In this document: piece by piece, positions 22,760 to 31,998 of the stretch | How the letters are laid out: each line of letters starts with the position of its first letter | How positions within the stretch are numbered: position 1 is the stretch's first letter | Assembly (NCBI RefSeq): GCF_029392895.1 | Contig: NZ_CP114200.1 | Location: forward strand, 518,501-582,500 | Direction: 5' to 3' | Origin: Streptomyces sp. 71268 | GTDB lineage: Bacteria; Actinomycetota; Actinomycetes; Streptomycetales; Streptomycetaceae | Length of the DNA: 64,000 nt | Translations under genes and position numbers: made by a program | Notes under the pieces: model-generated | What the model saw: only the letters and a program-made list of their open reading frames with translations | Database searches by the model: none | Told to the model about the DNA's origin: nothing

Positions 22760-25138
22760 GTGGTCAGGGTGACCGACGTGACGACCTTTCCCGCGCAGTA
22801 CGCCAGGACCCGCCGCTTCGCGCTCGGCGTCCCTCGACACTTCGCCGTCGCCGGCGACGGCAGCCGCGTCTTCTTCGTCCGTTCCGCCAGTGGCAGCGAC
22901 CCGACGAGTTCGCTGTGGGTGTGGGAGGACGGCGAGGAACGCGTGCTCGCCGGCCCACGACAACTCACCGGCCCGCGCCGGGCGCTGCCCACCGCGGAAC
23001 GGCTGCGCCGCGAGCGCGCCCGGGAGCCCTCGGAGGGCGTGGTCTCCTTCAGCATCGACCGCGACGGACGGATAGCCGCCTTCCCGCTCGGGGGCGCGCT
23101 GTGGGCGGTACGCACCGACGGCGCGCCGTTCCCGGTGGCGGCCGCCGGCCCGGTGGTGGACCCGCGCCTGTCCCCGGACGGACGGCGGATCGGCTACGTC
23201 ACCGAGGGGGCGTTGCACGTCGTGGAGCTGACGCCGCCGGACGGCACGACACCGAACGGCACGGGCGGCGCGGCCGGTGCGGCGGGTCCGGGCGCGGCCG
23301 CCCGGCGCGGGCACGGCGCGGGCACGGACCGGCTGTTGCTCGCGCCGGAGGGCCCGGAGGTCAGCTACGGGCTGCCCGAGTACGTGGCCGCCGAGTCGAT
23401 GGGCCGCGACCGCGGCTTCTGGTGGGCTCCCGACGGGAGGTCACTGCTCGTGGCCCGGGTGGACGTCAGCCCCATACGGCAGGTGTTCATCGGCGACGCG
23501 GCGCGCCCGGAGCGGCGGCCACGCACGGTGCGCTACCCGTCGGCCGGCACCGCCAACGCGGACGTGTCCCTGCACGTCGTCCACCTCGACGGCCGGCGCA
23601 CCGAAGTGCGCTGGGACCGGGCCGCGTTCGAGTACCTGGTCACCGCGGGCTGGGAGGATACGGACACGCTGGCGAGCGCGGACACGGGCGCGGGCGTCCC
23701 GGCGCCCGCCACGGCCCCTGGCCCCGCCGCACGGCCACGGCCCGTCCTGTCCGTGCAGAGCCGCGACCAGCGCACCCTGCGGGTCCTCACCGCCGATCCG
23801 GACACCGGCGAGACCCACGTCCTGCACGAGCGGCGGGACCCGGCCTGGGTACAGATCGTGCCCGGCATCCCGGCCCGCACCGCTTCCGGCGCCCGGGTCT
23901 GGCCGTGGGAGAGCGCCGACACGCGGGGGCTACGCGTGGTCCCGGCCGGTCACGGGGCGACTGACGGCGCGGCTGGCCACGGGGGCGACGGGCGGTCCGG
24001 GGCGGGCGTGGGCCAGCCGGTGTTCGAGACTCCCGAGGGCCTCCAACTGGACGCGGTGCTCGGCGTCGACGGCGAGCGGGTGCTGTTCGCCGCCAGCGCG
24101 GAGCCCACCGAGCGCCATGTGTGGTCGTACGCGCCGGAGGCGGGCCTGCGGCGGCTGAGCCGGGACCCGGGGGTGCACGACGCGGTCTGCGGCGGGGGCA
24201 CCGTCGTCATCGACAGCCGCACGCCCGAGGGAGACACGGTCACGGTCGTACGGGACGGGGTACCGGTGGGGCGGATCGGCTCGCGTGCCGAGCAGCCGGT
24301 CCTCACCCCGCGCCCCACGCTGCTGCGGCTGGGTGAGCGCGCGCTGCGCAGCGCGCTCTACCTGCCGTCGTGGCACACCCCGGGGGACGGCAAGCTGCCC
24401 GTGTTGCTCGACCCGTACGCCGGGCCGGCGCTGCGGGTCGTACGGCGCTGCCACGGGTGGTGGACGTGTGTCTCGCAGTGGCTGGCCGAGCAGGGGTTCG
24501 CCGTGCTGGTCACCGACGGCCGGGGCACTCCGGGGCGCGGGCCGGCCTGGGAGAAGGCCGTCCACGGTGACGTGCTCACGCCGGTCCTGGACGACCAGGT
24601 CGAGGCGCTGTACGCGGCGGCGGCCGAGCATCCCAGCCTGGACCTGGGGCGGGTGGCGATCCGTGGCTGGTCGTTCGGCGGCTACCTGGCGGCCGCGGCC
24701 GTGCTGCACCGGCCGCGGGTCTTCCACGCCGCCATCGCCGGCGCGGCCCCCGCCGACCAGCGGCTGTACGACACGCACTGGAAGGAGCGGTTCCTGGGCC
24801 ACCCCGACGAGCAGCCGGCCGCCTACGACGCCACGTCCCTGGTCGGCCACGGCCACCTGCTGCGTCGACCGCTGCTGCTGGTGCACGGGCTCGCTGACGA
24901 CAACGTGCTGGCGGCGCACACGCTGCGCTTCTCGGCGGAACTGCTGTCCTTCGGACGGCCACATACGGTGCTGCCGCTCCCGGGCGCCACGCACCTCCCC
25001 GTGGACAATGCGGTCACCGAAAACCTTCTGCGGTTCCAGGTCGACTTCCTCCACCGGTCCCTCGGCTCCTCGGCACCGGGCCCAGCTCGTCCGCGTGGAA
25101 CCTCCGCAGCGATCTCCAGCCGGGAGGCAGCACCATGA
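22760..25138 (+). CDS. S9-family serine peptidase (prolyl oligopeptidase/DPP type)
   Basis: 792 residues. A beta-propeller region fills about 1-510 (LSPDGRRIGYV, GFWWAPDGRSLLVARVD), and a C-terminal alpha/beta hydrolase domain follows. The catalytic serine is in RGWSFGGY (about 636), with D in LADDNV (about 712) and H in GATHLP (about 743). It cleaves peptides, probably dipeptides or after proline, and shows no signal peptide, so it is likely cytoplasmic. The start is uncertain: GTG 22760 or GTG 22769. Its stop overlaps the Rieske lipoprotein start by 4 nt. Alanine/glycine-rich inserts (about 165-195) look like linkers. Confidence 0.88.
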   Translation: MVRVTDVTTFPAQYARTRRFALGVPRHFAVAGDGSRVFFVRSASGSDPTSSLWVWEDGEERVLAGPRQLTGPRRALPTAERLRRERAREPSEGVVSFSIDRDGRIAAFPLGGALWAVRTDGAPFPVAAAGPVVDPRLSPDGRRIGYVTEGALHVVELTPPDGTTPNGTGGAAGAAGPGAAARRGHGAGTDRLLLAPEGPEVSYGLPEYVAAESMGRDRGFWWAPDGRSLLVARVDVSPIRQVFIGDAARPERRPRTVRYPSAGTANADVSLHVVHLDGRRTEVRWDRAAFEYLVTAGWEDTDTLASADTGAGVPAPATAPGPAARPRPVLSVQSRDQRTLRVLTADPDTGETHVLHERRDPAWVQIVPGIPARTASGARVWPWESADTRGLRVVPAGHGATDGAAGHGGDGRSGAGVGQPVFETPEGLQLDAVLGVDGERVLFAASAEPTERHVWSYAPEAGLRRLSRDPGVHDAVCGGGTVVIDSRTPEGDTVTVVRDGVPVGRIGSRAEQPVLTPRPTLLRLGERALRSALYLPSWHTPGDGKLPVLLDPYAGPALRVVRRCHGWWTCVSQWLAEQGFAVLVTDGRGTPGRGPAWEKAVHGDVLTPVLDDQVEALYAAAAEHPSLDLGRVAIRGWSFGGYLAAAAVLHRPRVFHAAIAGAAPADQRLYDTHWKERFLGHPDEQPAAYDATSLVGHGHLLRRPLLLVHGLADDNVLAAHTLRFSAELLSFGRPHTVLPLPGATHLPVDNAVTENLLRFQVDFLHRSLGSSAPGPARPRGTSAAISSREAAP

Positions 25139-25557
25139 TCCAAGAGCCGACGAGGACCCGTCCGAACGCGACCCGCCGCACCGTGGTCACGGCCGTCGGG
25201 GTGGCCGGCCTGTCCGCCGTGCTCGCCGCGTGCGGCGACGACGGGGGCGGCGACGGACAGTCGTCGGACGCCCGCGAGCTAGGCAAGACGTCCGACATCC
25301 CCGAGGGCGGCGGCGTCGTCTACAAGAAGCACAAGGTGGTCGTGGTCCAGCCAACACCCGGCGACTACAAAGCGTTCACGTCCATCTGCACGCACCAGGG
25401 CTGTCCGGTCGCGAACGTGTCCGGCGGCACCATCAACTGCGACTGCCACGGCAGCAAGTTCGACATCGCCGACGGCAGCGTCAAGGCCGGCCCGGCCCGG
25501 CGCCCCCTCAAGGCGGCGAAGGTCACCGTCTCGGGCGACACCCTCACCCTGCGCTGA
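25135..25557 (+). CDS. Rieske [2Fe-2S] lipoprotein with Tat-like signal
   Basis: 140 residues. The N-terminus has TRRTVV followed by a hydrophobic stretch and a lipobox LAAC with C33, so the protein is likely exported (Tat) and lipidated. The Rieske boxes are CTHQGC (C85, H87 as ligands) and CDCHGSKFD (C102, H105 as ligands); C90 and C104 can form the usual disulfide. It would hold a 2Fe-2S cluster outside the membrane and pass electrons to an unknown partner. GGGAGG precedes the ATG. It overlaps the S9 peptidase by 4 nt, an odd pairing. Confidence 0.93.
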   Translation: MIQEPTRTRPNATRRTVVTAVGVAGLSAVLAACGDDGGGDGQSSDARELGKTSDIPEGGGVVYKKHKVVVVQPTPGDYKAFTSICTHQGCPVANVSGGTINCDCHGSKFDIADGSVKAGPARRPLKAAKVTVSGDTLTLR

Positions 25558-25572
25558 CCCGCTCGCGCGGCC

Positions 25573-25637
25573 GGTCGTCACGGTCGAGCGTCACGAGGGG
25601 TCGTCACGGCAGGTCGTCACGACGGGTCGTCTCGGCC
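25573..25637. repeat. Five 13-bp tandem repeats between convergent genes
   Basis: Units start at 25573, 25586, 25599, 25612 and 25625. The consensus is GGTCGTCACGRCN, and the second copy is the most diverged. The array fills most of the gap between the Rieske and LysR stops. Confidence 0.8.
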
Positions 25638-25676
25638 GGCCAGCGCGGCGGGCCAGCGCCGCGGGGCATGCGCCGC

Positions 25677-26609
25677 TCAGGACGGGCCCGGTTCGCCCTC
25701 CTCCACCGCGCCGAGTTCCACCGCGGTCGCCCGCAGCACCTCCACCGCCGCCCGTATCGACGGGCGGCGGTCGGCGTCCGCGCGCCAGGCGGCGTAGATG
25801 TGCCGCCGCATGGTGTGCCGAACGGGCACCACGCGCACCCCGCTCGGCACCGGGCCCCGGCCCAGGCGCGGGGCGACGGCGACGCCGAGCCCGGCGGCGA
25901 TCAGGGCGAGCTGGGTGTGGTGCTCCTCCGCCATGTGGCAGATCCGGGGCTCGATGCCCGCGCCGCGCAGCGTGAGCATCAGCCAGTCGTGGCAGAACTC
26001 GCCCTTGGGCCAGGACACCCACTCGTCGCCCGCGAACTCCTCCAGATCCACCACGCTCCGGTCGGCGAGCGGGTGTGAGGCCGGCATCGCCACGTCGGCG
26101 ACGTCGTCCAACAGGGGCGCCTTGACCAGTCCCTCGGGCACCGGGAGGGGCTTGTTATACCAGTCGAGCACCACCGCGAGGTCCACGTCTCCGCGCACCA
26201 CCGCGGGGATCGACTCATCGGGCTCCATCTCCCGCAGGTGGGCACGGAGTTTGGGATGCTCCTCGCGGAGCCGGGCCAGCGCCGTGGGGAACAGCCCGCG
26301 CGCCGCGGTCGGAAAGGCGCCCAGCACCAACTCGCCGACGGCCTGCCCGCGCTGCGCCTCCAGATCCGCCTGGGCCAGCTCTACCTGGGACAGGATGCGC
26401 GACGCGTGATCGGCCAGGAGCCGTCCGGCGTCGGTCAGCCGCACCCCCCTGCCGTTCTTGGCGAGCAGTTGCTGCCCTGTCTCACGCTCCAGCTTGGCCA
26501 GTTGCTGGGAGACGGCGGAGGTGGTCACGTGCAGTCCGTCGGCTGCGGCGCTGACGGAGCCGTGGCGAGCGACGGCGTAGAGCGTACGCAGACGGTCCAG
26601 GTTCAACAT
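25677..26609 (-). CDS. LysR-family transcriptional regulator
   Basis: 310 residues. The N-terminal winged helix-turn-helix is typical: LDRLRTLYAVARHGSVSAAA, then TTSAVSQQLAKLERETG. A periplasmic-binding-like effector domain starts near residue 90 (GELVLGAFPTAARGLFP). MLNLDRLR is the standard family start. No Shine-Dalgarno is seen in front of it. It is divergent from an EamA transporter with only 50 bp between, so it probably controls that gene and itself. Confidence 0.92.
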   Translation of the reverse strand: MLNLDRLRTLYAVARHGSVSAAADGLHVTTSAVSQQLAKLERETGQQLLAKNGRGVRLTDAGRLLADHASRILSQVELAQADLEAQRGQAVGELVLGAFPTAARGLFPTALARLREEHPKLRAHLREMEPDESIPAVVRGDVDLAVVLDWYNKPLPVPEGLVKAPLLDDVADVAMPASHPLADRSVVDLEEFAGDEWVSWPKGEFCHDWLMLTLRGAGIEPRICHMAEEHHTQLALIAAGLGVAVAPRLGRGPVPSGVRVVPVRHTMRRHIYAAWRADADRRPSIRAAVEVLRATAVELGAVEEGEPGPS

Positions 26610-26659
26610 GTAAGCGATGCTACGTGAAGGGGGCCACAAAATTTCGATTGTTCTAATCC

Positions 26660-27766
26660 GTGACGACCATCATCGTGATACCCATGCGCACGCCCCCCGC
26701 CCCTCGCACCGCCGCGACCACCCCGCGCGCGACCACCGCCCCGTCCCCCGGAGCCCCCGCATCCGCGCCCGCTCCGACCCAGGTCGCCACCGCGCGGACC
26801 GGGACGCTCCCGACGGCCGAGCGCCCCGCGGCGCGCGAGCGCACCCGCGGCCGGCCGGGGTGGCGGCTGCGGTTCGCCGTACTGTGCCTCATCTGGGGCT
26901 TCAGCTTCCTCCTCATCAAGGTCGGCACCGACGGCTTCGCCCCGCTGTACGTGACGCTCGGGCGGCTGCTGTTCGGCACGCTCGTGCTGCTCGCGGTCCT
27001 GGCCGTCAAGCGGGAGCGGCTACCGCGCGGCGTCCGCACCTGGGGCCACCTCGCCGTGGCGGCCTTCCTCCTCAACGCCTTTCCGTTCTCCTTGTTCGCC
27101 TACGCCGAACTGCACATCTCCTCCACCCTGGCCGGGATCTGCAACGCCACCACCCCGCTGTGGGGCATGCTGCTCTCGCTCGTCGCCCTGTCCGAGGACC
27201 GCCCCACCCGTCGCCGCATCGCCGGCCTGGGCCTCGGGTTCGTCGGCGTACTCACCGTGCTCGGCGCCTGGCAGGGCTTCTCCGGCCAGGACCCGGCGGG
27301 CACCGCGATGGCCCTGACGGCCTCGCTCAGCTACGCGGTCGGCTGGATCTACGTGCGCCGCACCCTGGCCCACACATCGCACTCCAATCTCTCCATGGCG
27401 GGCGGCCAGCTCCTGCTGGGCACGATCCAACTCGGCCTCGTCACGCCCTTCTTCGCCGCCGCCCCCGACTCCCTGCCGATGCTCCCCCTGCTGTCCGTGC
27501 TGGCCCTGGGCGCGCTGGGCACGGGCCTGGCGTTCCTGCTCCAGTACGGCCTGGTCGCCGAGGTCGGGCCGACGACGGCCACGCTGGTGACCTACTTCAT
27601 CCCGGTGATCGCCACGGCGGCGGGCGTACTGCTCCTCGGTGAGGCGCTGACCTGGAACACCCCGGTCGGGGCGGTCATCGTCCTCGCGGGCGCGGCCCTG
27701 ACCCAGCGCGGGCCGCGCCGTACCGTCGCCGCACACCGGCCCGGCGAGCCGTCACGTCAGCCGTAG
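26660..27766 (+). CDS. EamA-family (drug/metabolite transporter) permease
   Basis: 368 residues. A disordered N-terminus rich in T, A and P (about 1-65) is followed by ten predicted helices in two EamA repeats (LCLIWGFSFLLIKVGTDGF and the second half from GTAMALTASLSYAVG). It probably exports a small metabolite. The start is GTG 26660, with ATG 26684 as an alternative; neither has a good Shine-Dalgarno. It is divergent from LysR and ends 10 bp inside the convergent MocR-type gene. Confidence 0.88.
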   Translation: MTTIIVIPMRTPPAPRTAATTPRATTAPSPGAPASAPAPTQVATARTGTLPTAERPAARERTRGRPGWRLRFAVLCLIWGFSFLLIKVGTDGFAPLYVTLGRLLFGTLVLLAVLAVKRERLPRGVRTWGHLAVAAFLLNAFPFSLFAYAELHISSTLAGICNATTPLWGMLLSLVALSEDRPTRRRIAGLGLGFVGVLTVLGAWQGFSGQDPAGTAMALTASLSYAVGWIYVRRTLAHTSHSNLSMAGGQLLLGTIQLGLVTPFFAAAPDSLPMLPLLSVLALGALGTGLAFLLQYGLVAEVGPTTATLVTYFIPVIATAAGVLLLGEALTWNTPVGAVIVLAGAALTQRGPRRTVAAHRPGEPSRQP

Positions 27767-29088
27767 CGCCCCACGAGCGTCGGGCGGACCGCGGCCGCGA
27801 CGGTGTCCGCGAGCCCCTCGACGTCATCGACGTCGATCGCGGATATGGTCAGCCGGATGCCCTGCGGAGAGGCCATCCGGAAGCGGGCCCCGGGGGCGAC
27901 GGCCCAACCGGCGTGCAGCATGCGGGAGACCGCGCCGGTCTCGTCGGGCACCGGCACCCACACGTTCATCCCGCTGCGCCCGTACGCCTCGATCCCCCGC
28001 TCGGCCAGCGCCGCGATGAGGGCGTCGCGGCGCTCACCGTAGGACCGCGCGACCCGGCCCGGCTGGACGGCCTCCGTCTCCCATAGCCGTATCACCACAT
28101 CCTGGAGCAGGTGGCTGACCCAGCCGGGGCCGAGCCGCGAGCGGCCCCCGACCCGGTCCACCGTGACCGGGTCGCCGGCGAGCGTGGCCAGTCGCAGGTC
28201 GGGACCGAGCGCCTTGGCCGTCGAGCGGACCAGCACCCAGTGGTCGGTGATCCCGGCCAGTGAGTGCAGGGGCAGGTCGACGATGCCGTGCCCGTGGTCG
28301 TCCTCGATCAGCAGCAGGCCCGGGTGGTCGGCCAGTATCCCGCGCAGCTCGCGCGAGCGCTCGGCGCTGACGGCCGCGCCCGTCGGGTTCTGCGCGCGGC
28401 TGGTGACCACCAGCGCCCTGGCGCCCCGCCGCACCGCCCGCTCGACGTGGTCGGGAAGCGGGCCGTCGTCGTCGAGCGCCACCGGCTCGGGCCGCAGGCC
28501 CAACGCCGGGATGAGGTCGAGCAGGCCGCCCCACCCCGGGTCTTCGACGGCCACCACGTCACCCGGCCGCAGATGGGCCGCGAGCACCCGCTCTATGCCG
28601 TCGAGGGCGCCCGAGACGACGGTGATCGGCCCGTCCGGCACCCCGTCGGCGCGCAGCGCCGCCCGCGCCATCCGAGCCAGCTCGGCGGAGACCAGCGGCG
28701 CCCCGTAGAGCACCGGCCGCTCCGCGTACCGCGCGGCGGCCGACGCCAGGGCGTCATCGAGCGAGGGCAGCAGGGCCGGGTCCGGGTTTCCCATCGCGAG
28801 GTCCCGAACGCCTTCGGGAACGTCGACGCCCAGCATCTCCCGGGCCGTGGTCGAGGGACGCGAGCGCACCCGACTGCCCCGACGGCCGGCCGTCTCGATC
28901 ACCCCGCGATCGCGCAGCGAGCGATAGGCGGCCGCCACCGTATTGGGATTCACCCCCAGCGAGACCGCCAACTCCCGCATGGGCGGCAGCAGTTCACCGG
29001 GGGCGAGGCCACCCGCTCCGACGGCCCGCTCCACGCTGGCGGCGATATCAGCAGCGCGCCGCCCTTCGATCCGATACTCTCCTAGCAC
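27757..29088 (-). CDS. MocR-type regulator (GntR helix-turn-helix fused to aminotransferase)
   Basis: 443 residues. A GntR winged helix lies at about 10-75 (ELAVSLGVNPNTVAAAYRSLRDRGVIE), and a class I aminotransferase-like domain follows. The PLP lysine is in RSTAKALGPDLRLA, and NPTG and DDHGHG motifs are present. Such PdxR/TauR-like proteins use PLP or amino compounds as ligands. The gene is divergent from a PNPOx-like flavoprotein gene, so a role in vitamin B6 or flavin-linked control is likely. It starts at GTG 29088. It overlaps the convergent EamA gene by 10 bp. Confidence 0.9.
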   Translation of the reverse strand: MLGEYRIEGRRAADIAASVERAVGAGGLAPGELLPPMRELAVSLGVNPNTVAAAYRSLRDRGVIETAGRRGSRVRSRPSTTAREMLGVDVPEGVRDLAMGNPDPALLPSLDDALASAAARYAERPVLYGAPLVSAELARMARAALRADGVPDGPITVVSGALDGIERVLAAHLRPGDVVAVEDPGWGGLLDLIPALGLRPEPVALDDDGPLPDHVERAVRRGARALVVTSRAQNPTGAAVSAERSRELRGILADHPGLLLIEDDHGHGIVDLPLHSLAGITDHWVLVRSTAKALGPDLRLATLAGDPVTVDRVGGRSRLGPGWVSHLLQDVVIRLWETEAVQPGRVARSYGERRDALIAALAERGIEAYGRSGMNVWVPVPDETGAVSRMLHAGWAVAPGARFRMASPQGIRLTISAIDVDDVEGLADTVAAAVRPTLVGRYG

Positions 29089-29110
29089 AATGACGAGTAT
29101 GCACTAATAC
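29074..29110. promoter_or_regulatory. Repeats in the MocR/flavoprotein divergent promoter
   Basis: ATACTC (29074-29079) and GAGTAT (29095-29100) form an inverted repeat. GTAT (29097-29100) and ATAC (29107-29110) form another, and GCACAAT and GCACTAAT are near-direct repeats. MocR regulators often bind direct repeats in such short gaps. The exact site cannot be fixed by eye. Confidence 0.4.
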
Positions 29111-29123
29111 AAAGGAGAAGGCA

Positions 29124-29960
29124 ATGGCCGCCGTCGAATCCGCCTCCACCTTCACCCCCGCGCCGGAGGCTGACAAGACCGCCGATGGCGCACCCCCCGC
29201 CGCGTACGGCCCGACCAGCCGCACCGTCACCTCGCGCGACCGCGACCGCGCCTCCTACGACCGCGAACTGGTCCATTCGCTGCTCGACCAGTCCTACGTC
29301 TGCCACCTCGGGTTCGTCAGGGACGGCGCCCCGGTCGTCCTGCCGACGCTCTACGCGCGCGTGGGCGAGCGGCTGTACGTGCACGGTTCCACCGGCTCGC
29401 GCCCGCTGCGCATGGCGGCGGCCAACCCCTCGGCGGCCGGCGACGGCGCGACCGCCACCGACGGGGCCGCCGCCACCCCCGACGCGGCCGACCCGGGCAC
29501 CGCCTCCTCCGGCGATGCCGCGGACACCGAGCAGTCGCGGCCCGGCCTCGCGGTGTGCCTGACCGTGACCCACCTGGACGGCGTGGTCCTCGCGCGCTCC
29601 GCCTTCCACCACTCCATCAACTACCGCTCGGTCGTGGTGCACGGCGTGGCCCACCAGGTCACCGACCCGGACGAGCGCACCGTGGCCCTCGATGCCCTGG
29701 TCAACCACGTCGTGCCGGGCCGCGCCGCCGACTGCCGGCCCGGGAACGCCAAGGAGTTGGCCGCCACCGCCGTGCTCCGCCTCGACCTCAAGGAGGTGTC
29801 GGCGAAGTGGCGCGACGGCGGCCCCAACGACGAGCCGGAGGACCTCGGACTGCCGCACTGGGCCGGGGTGCTGCCCGTCGCGCCGCGTTACGGCACGCCC
29901 ATCCCCTCCGACGACCTCGACCCGGCCATCCCGCTCCCCGACTACCTCGCCGGCGGCTGA
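29124..29960 (+). CDS. Pyridoxamine 5'-phosphate oxidase-like flavin-binding protein
   Basis: 278 residues. The split-barrel FMN-binding domain is visible: LLDQSYVCHLGFVRDGAPVVLPTLYARVGERLYVHGSTGS, read in pieces, then VCLTVTHLDGVVLARSAFHHSINYRSVVVHG. An alanine/threonine/aspartate-rich insert at about 95-137 breaks the barrel between strands and looks like a later low-complexity addition. AAAGGAG precedes the ATG. Divergent transcription from the MocR regulator suggests B6-linked control. The substrate is unknown. Confidence 0.9.
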   Translation: MAAVESASTFTPAPEADKTADGAPPAAYGPTSRTVTSRDRDRASYDRELVHSLLDQSYVCHLGFVRDGAPVVLPTLYARVGERLYVHGSTGSRPLRMAAANPSAAGDGATATDGAAATPDAADPGTASSGDAADTEQSRPGLAVCLTVTHLDGVVLARSAFHHSINYRSVVVHGVAHQVTDPDERTVALDALVNHVVPGRAADCRPGNAKELAATAVLRLDLKEVSAKWRDGGPNDEPEDLGLPHWAGVLPVAPRYGTPIPSDDLDPAIPLPDYLAGG

Positions 29961-30039
29961 CCCGGAGCGCAGCGGTACGGCACGACCAGTACAGCGGCAC
30001 AGCACCACAGCGGGGCACCGCACGAAAGGCAGCGCACGG

Positions 30040-30687
30040 ATGTTGATCCACCCCTGGGACGCCGCCCAGGACGACGCCGAATGGCAGTCCTGGTTGGCCC
30101 GTCACGACTTCGGCCACCTCGCGGCGAACGGCCCGCCCGGCGCGCCACCGCTCGTGCAGCCCACGCACTTCGCCTACGACGAACAACGCCGGGAGGCCCT
30201 GCTGCACCTGGCCCGACCCCACCCGATCTGGTCAGCGATCGAGGCGTGCCCGGAGGTGTTGCTCAGCGTCGCGGACGACTACGTCTTCGTACCAGGCCCC
30301 TGGCTGGCCGACGCGGACCTACCTCCCGAACACGGCGTTCCCACCACCTTCTACGCGGCCGTACAGCTCAGTTGCACCGCGCACATAGTCGACGACCCCA
30401 CGGCCAAGGCAGCCCTCCTGACCAGGCAGCTCGCGCACTTCCAGCCGGAGGGCGGCTCCGCGCCCGTGGTCGCCGGCCAGGAGCCGTACGGCCGCTCGCT
30501 GGCCGGCATCCGCGGCCTGCGGCTTGAGGTGATGGGCGTACGGGCCAAGTTCAAGTACGCCAACCAGCGGTCGGAGCGGGTCCGGCAGCGGACGGCGGAC
30601 GCCCTGGCCTCCCGTGGCGCGCCCCGGGACGCCGCGGCCCGGGCCCACCAGGTGCGGCGCGGCGCCTGGACCGCGACGGCGGGCTGA
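30040..30687 (+). CDS. PaiB-family FMN-binding protein
   Basis: 215 residues, full length for the family. The typical start MLIHPWDAA is followed by PLVQPTHFAYDEQR, LLHLARPHPIW, then VPTTFYAAVQLSC and ALLTRQLAHFQPEGG. The C-terminal segment SLAGIRGLRLEVMGVRAKFKYANQRS is the PaiB signature. PaiB proteins bind FMN and are described as negative regulators or small-molecule-modifying flavoproteins. GAAAGG is about 10 nt before the ATG. About 340 bp of its coding sequence are found again, inverted, at 37186-37528. Confidence 0.92.
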   Translation: MLIHPWDAAQDDAEWQSWLARHDFGHLAANGPPGAPPLVQPTHFAYDEQRREALLHLARPHPIWSAIEACPEVLLSVADDYVFVPGPWLADADLPPEHGVPTTFYAAVQLSCTAHIVDDPTAKAALLTRQLAHFQPEGGSAPVVAGQEPYGRSLAGIRGLRLEVMGVRAKFKYANQRSERVRQRTADALASRGAPRDAAARAHQVRRGAWTATAG

Positions 30688-30736
30688 GCACCCGCGCCGC
30701 GCCAGCCGCCATCCCGGTCACCGCCGGCCTTCGGCC

Positions 30737-30770
30737 GGCCCCACGTCACGCGTGCGCGTGACGTGGGGCC
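30737..30770. terminator. Strong bidirectional stem-loop
   Basis: A perfect 16-bp inverted repeat (30737-30752 with 30755-30770) with only 2 nt between the arms lies between the convergent PaiB and EamA genes. The real hairpin would open 1-2 pairs for its loop. It could also be a cruciform or binding site. Confidence 0.8.
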
Positions 30771-30847
30771 CCGGCCGGCGCGAGCGGGCCGGCCACGCGG
30801 GGCTCACCCCGCCCGGCCGGCCCGACGCCACCCCTCCGGCGCGGCGA

Positions 30848-31828
30848 TCAGCCCGTCGACGCCGCGTCGGCCCTCGCCGCCGGAGCACTGCGCGCCTCGG
30901 CGAGCGCCAGGGCGACCACGGCGCACAGCAACACGGCGGTACCCAGCACCGTCGCGACCGTCAGCCGCTCGTCGAGCAGCGCGACGGCGATGACCGCGGC
31001 CGTGACCGGTTCGATCAGCGTGATCACGGAGACCGTGGTGGCGCGCACCACGGCCAGGCCGGTGAAGTACAGGCCGTAGGCCAGTGCCGTCGGCACGGCG
31101 GCGATGTAGACCAGCAGGGCCACCGTCTGTCCCAGGTGCTGCGCCTGCGGCAGCGGCCCCTCCGCCAACGCGAAGGGCAACAGGCACCCGGTGCACACGG
31201 CGAACGACGTCATCGTGGTGACGTACGGGTCCGTGCCGCCACCGTCGCGGCCCAGGTAGCGGGTGTAGACGGTGATGGTGGCGTACCCGGCCGCCGACAG
31301 CAGCGCGAGCCCGACCCCCGCCGGGCGGACCGCGCCGGTGCCCTCGCTGCCGAACACGAGAACCGACAGGCCGACCACCGCTCCGGCGACGGCGCACGCG
31401 CCGCCGACTCCAAGACGCTCGCCGACGACGGCCCTGCCGGCCAGCGCCACCATGACCGGCGCGGCGCCGAGCGTGACGACGGTGGCGACGGCCAGGCCGG
31501 TGGAGTCGACCGCCTCGAAGTAGGCGGCCTGGAAGACGGTCAGCCCCAGGCCCGTGACGACGACGCGTGTCGTACGGTCGCGGCGCGAGGGGCGGGGGTT
31601 GGCGCGCGGTGCGTACGCCCGCGTACGGCGGGCGCGGAGCAGCACCACGGGGAGCATGAGGGCGAGACCGCCCAGCGTGCGCCAGAAGGTGAGGGCGAGG
31701 GGGCCGAGACCACTGGTGTCGTACAGCAGCGAGGCCGCCGCGCCGGCGGTGCCCCAGGTGGTGGCGGCGAAGGTGATGTAGGCGAGCCCGCGCCCCACGG
31801 GCAGGGCGGAGCGCACAGGAGTGAGCAC
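30848..31828 (-). CDS. EamA-family permease
   Basis: 326 residues with about ten hydrophobic segments in two EamA repeats. The first starts [20 protein letters not shown] and the second begins near [24 protein letters not shown]. The conserved glutamate-containing helix ends [16 protein letters not shown] are present. It probably exports a metabolite or drug. GGGAGA precedes GTG 31828. It is followed on the same strand by nothing before the strong terminator. A second EamA gene lies upstream on the same strand, though 170 bp apart. Confidence 0.88.
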   Translation of the reverse strand: MLTPVRSALPVGRGLAYITFAATTWGTAGAAASLLYDTSGLGPLALTFWRTLGGLALMLPVVLLRARRTRAYAPRANPRPSRRDRTTRVVVTGLGLTVFQAAYFEAVDSTGLAVATVVTLGAAPVMVALAGRAVVGERLGVGGACAVAGAVVGLSVLVFGSEGTGAVRPAGVGLALLSAAGYATITVYTRYLGRDGGGTDPYVTTMTSFAVCTGCLLPFALAEGPLPQAQHLGQTVALLVYIAAVPTALAYGLYFTGLAVVRATTVSVITLIEPVTAAVIAVALLDERLTVATVLGTAVLLCAVVALALAEARSAPAARADAASTG

Positions 31829-31998
31829 GAGGTTTCTCCCACGGAAGACAGCCCGAGCGGGCTGGTGTCGGTCGCGTCGTCCCGTCTGCGGGCAGCGTCA
31901 ACTCGTCCGAGGCCCCGCCTCGAACTCGGTCTTCCGGTGAGAGCCGCCCGCCCTAGCGGGCAGGAGGCGGCAGAACAGTCATGGGCACGATCGGGACC

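Noticed and set aside
15217..25557. Biosynthetic gene cluster around the ABC exporter and kinase-like gene
   Set aside because: No core synthase, RiPP-modifying enzyme or NRPS/PKS domain is present; intergenic gaps and mixed families suggest unrelated genes.
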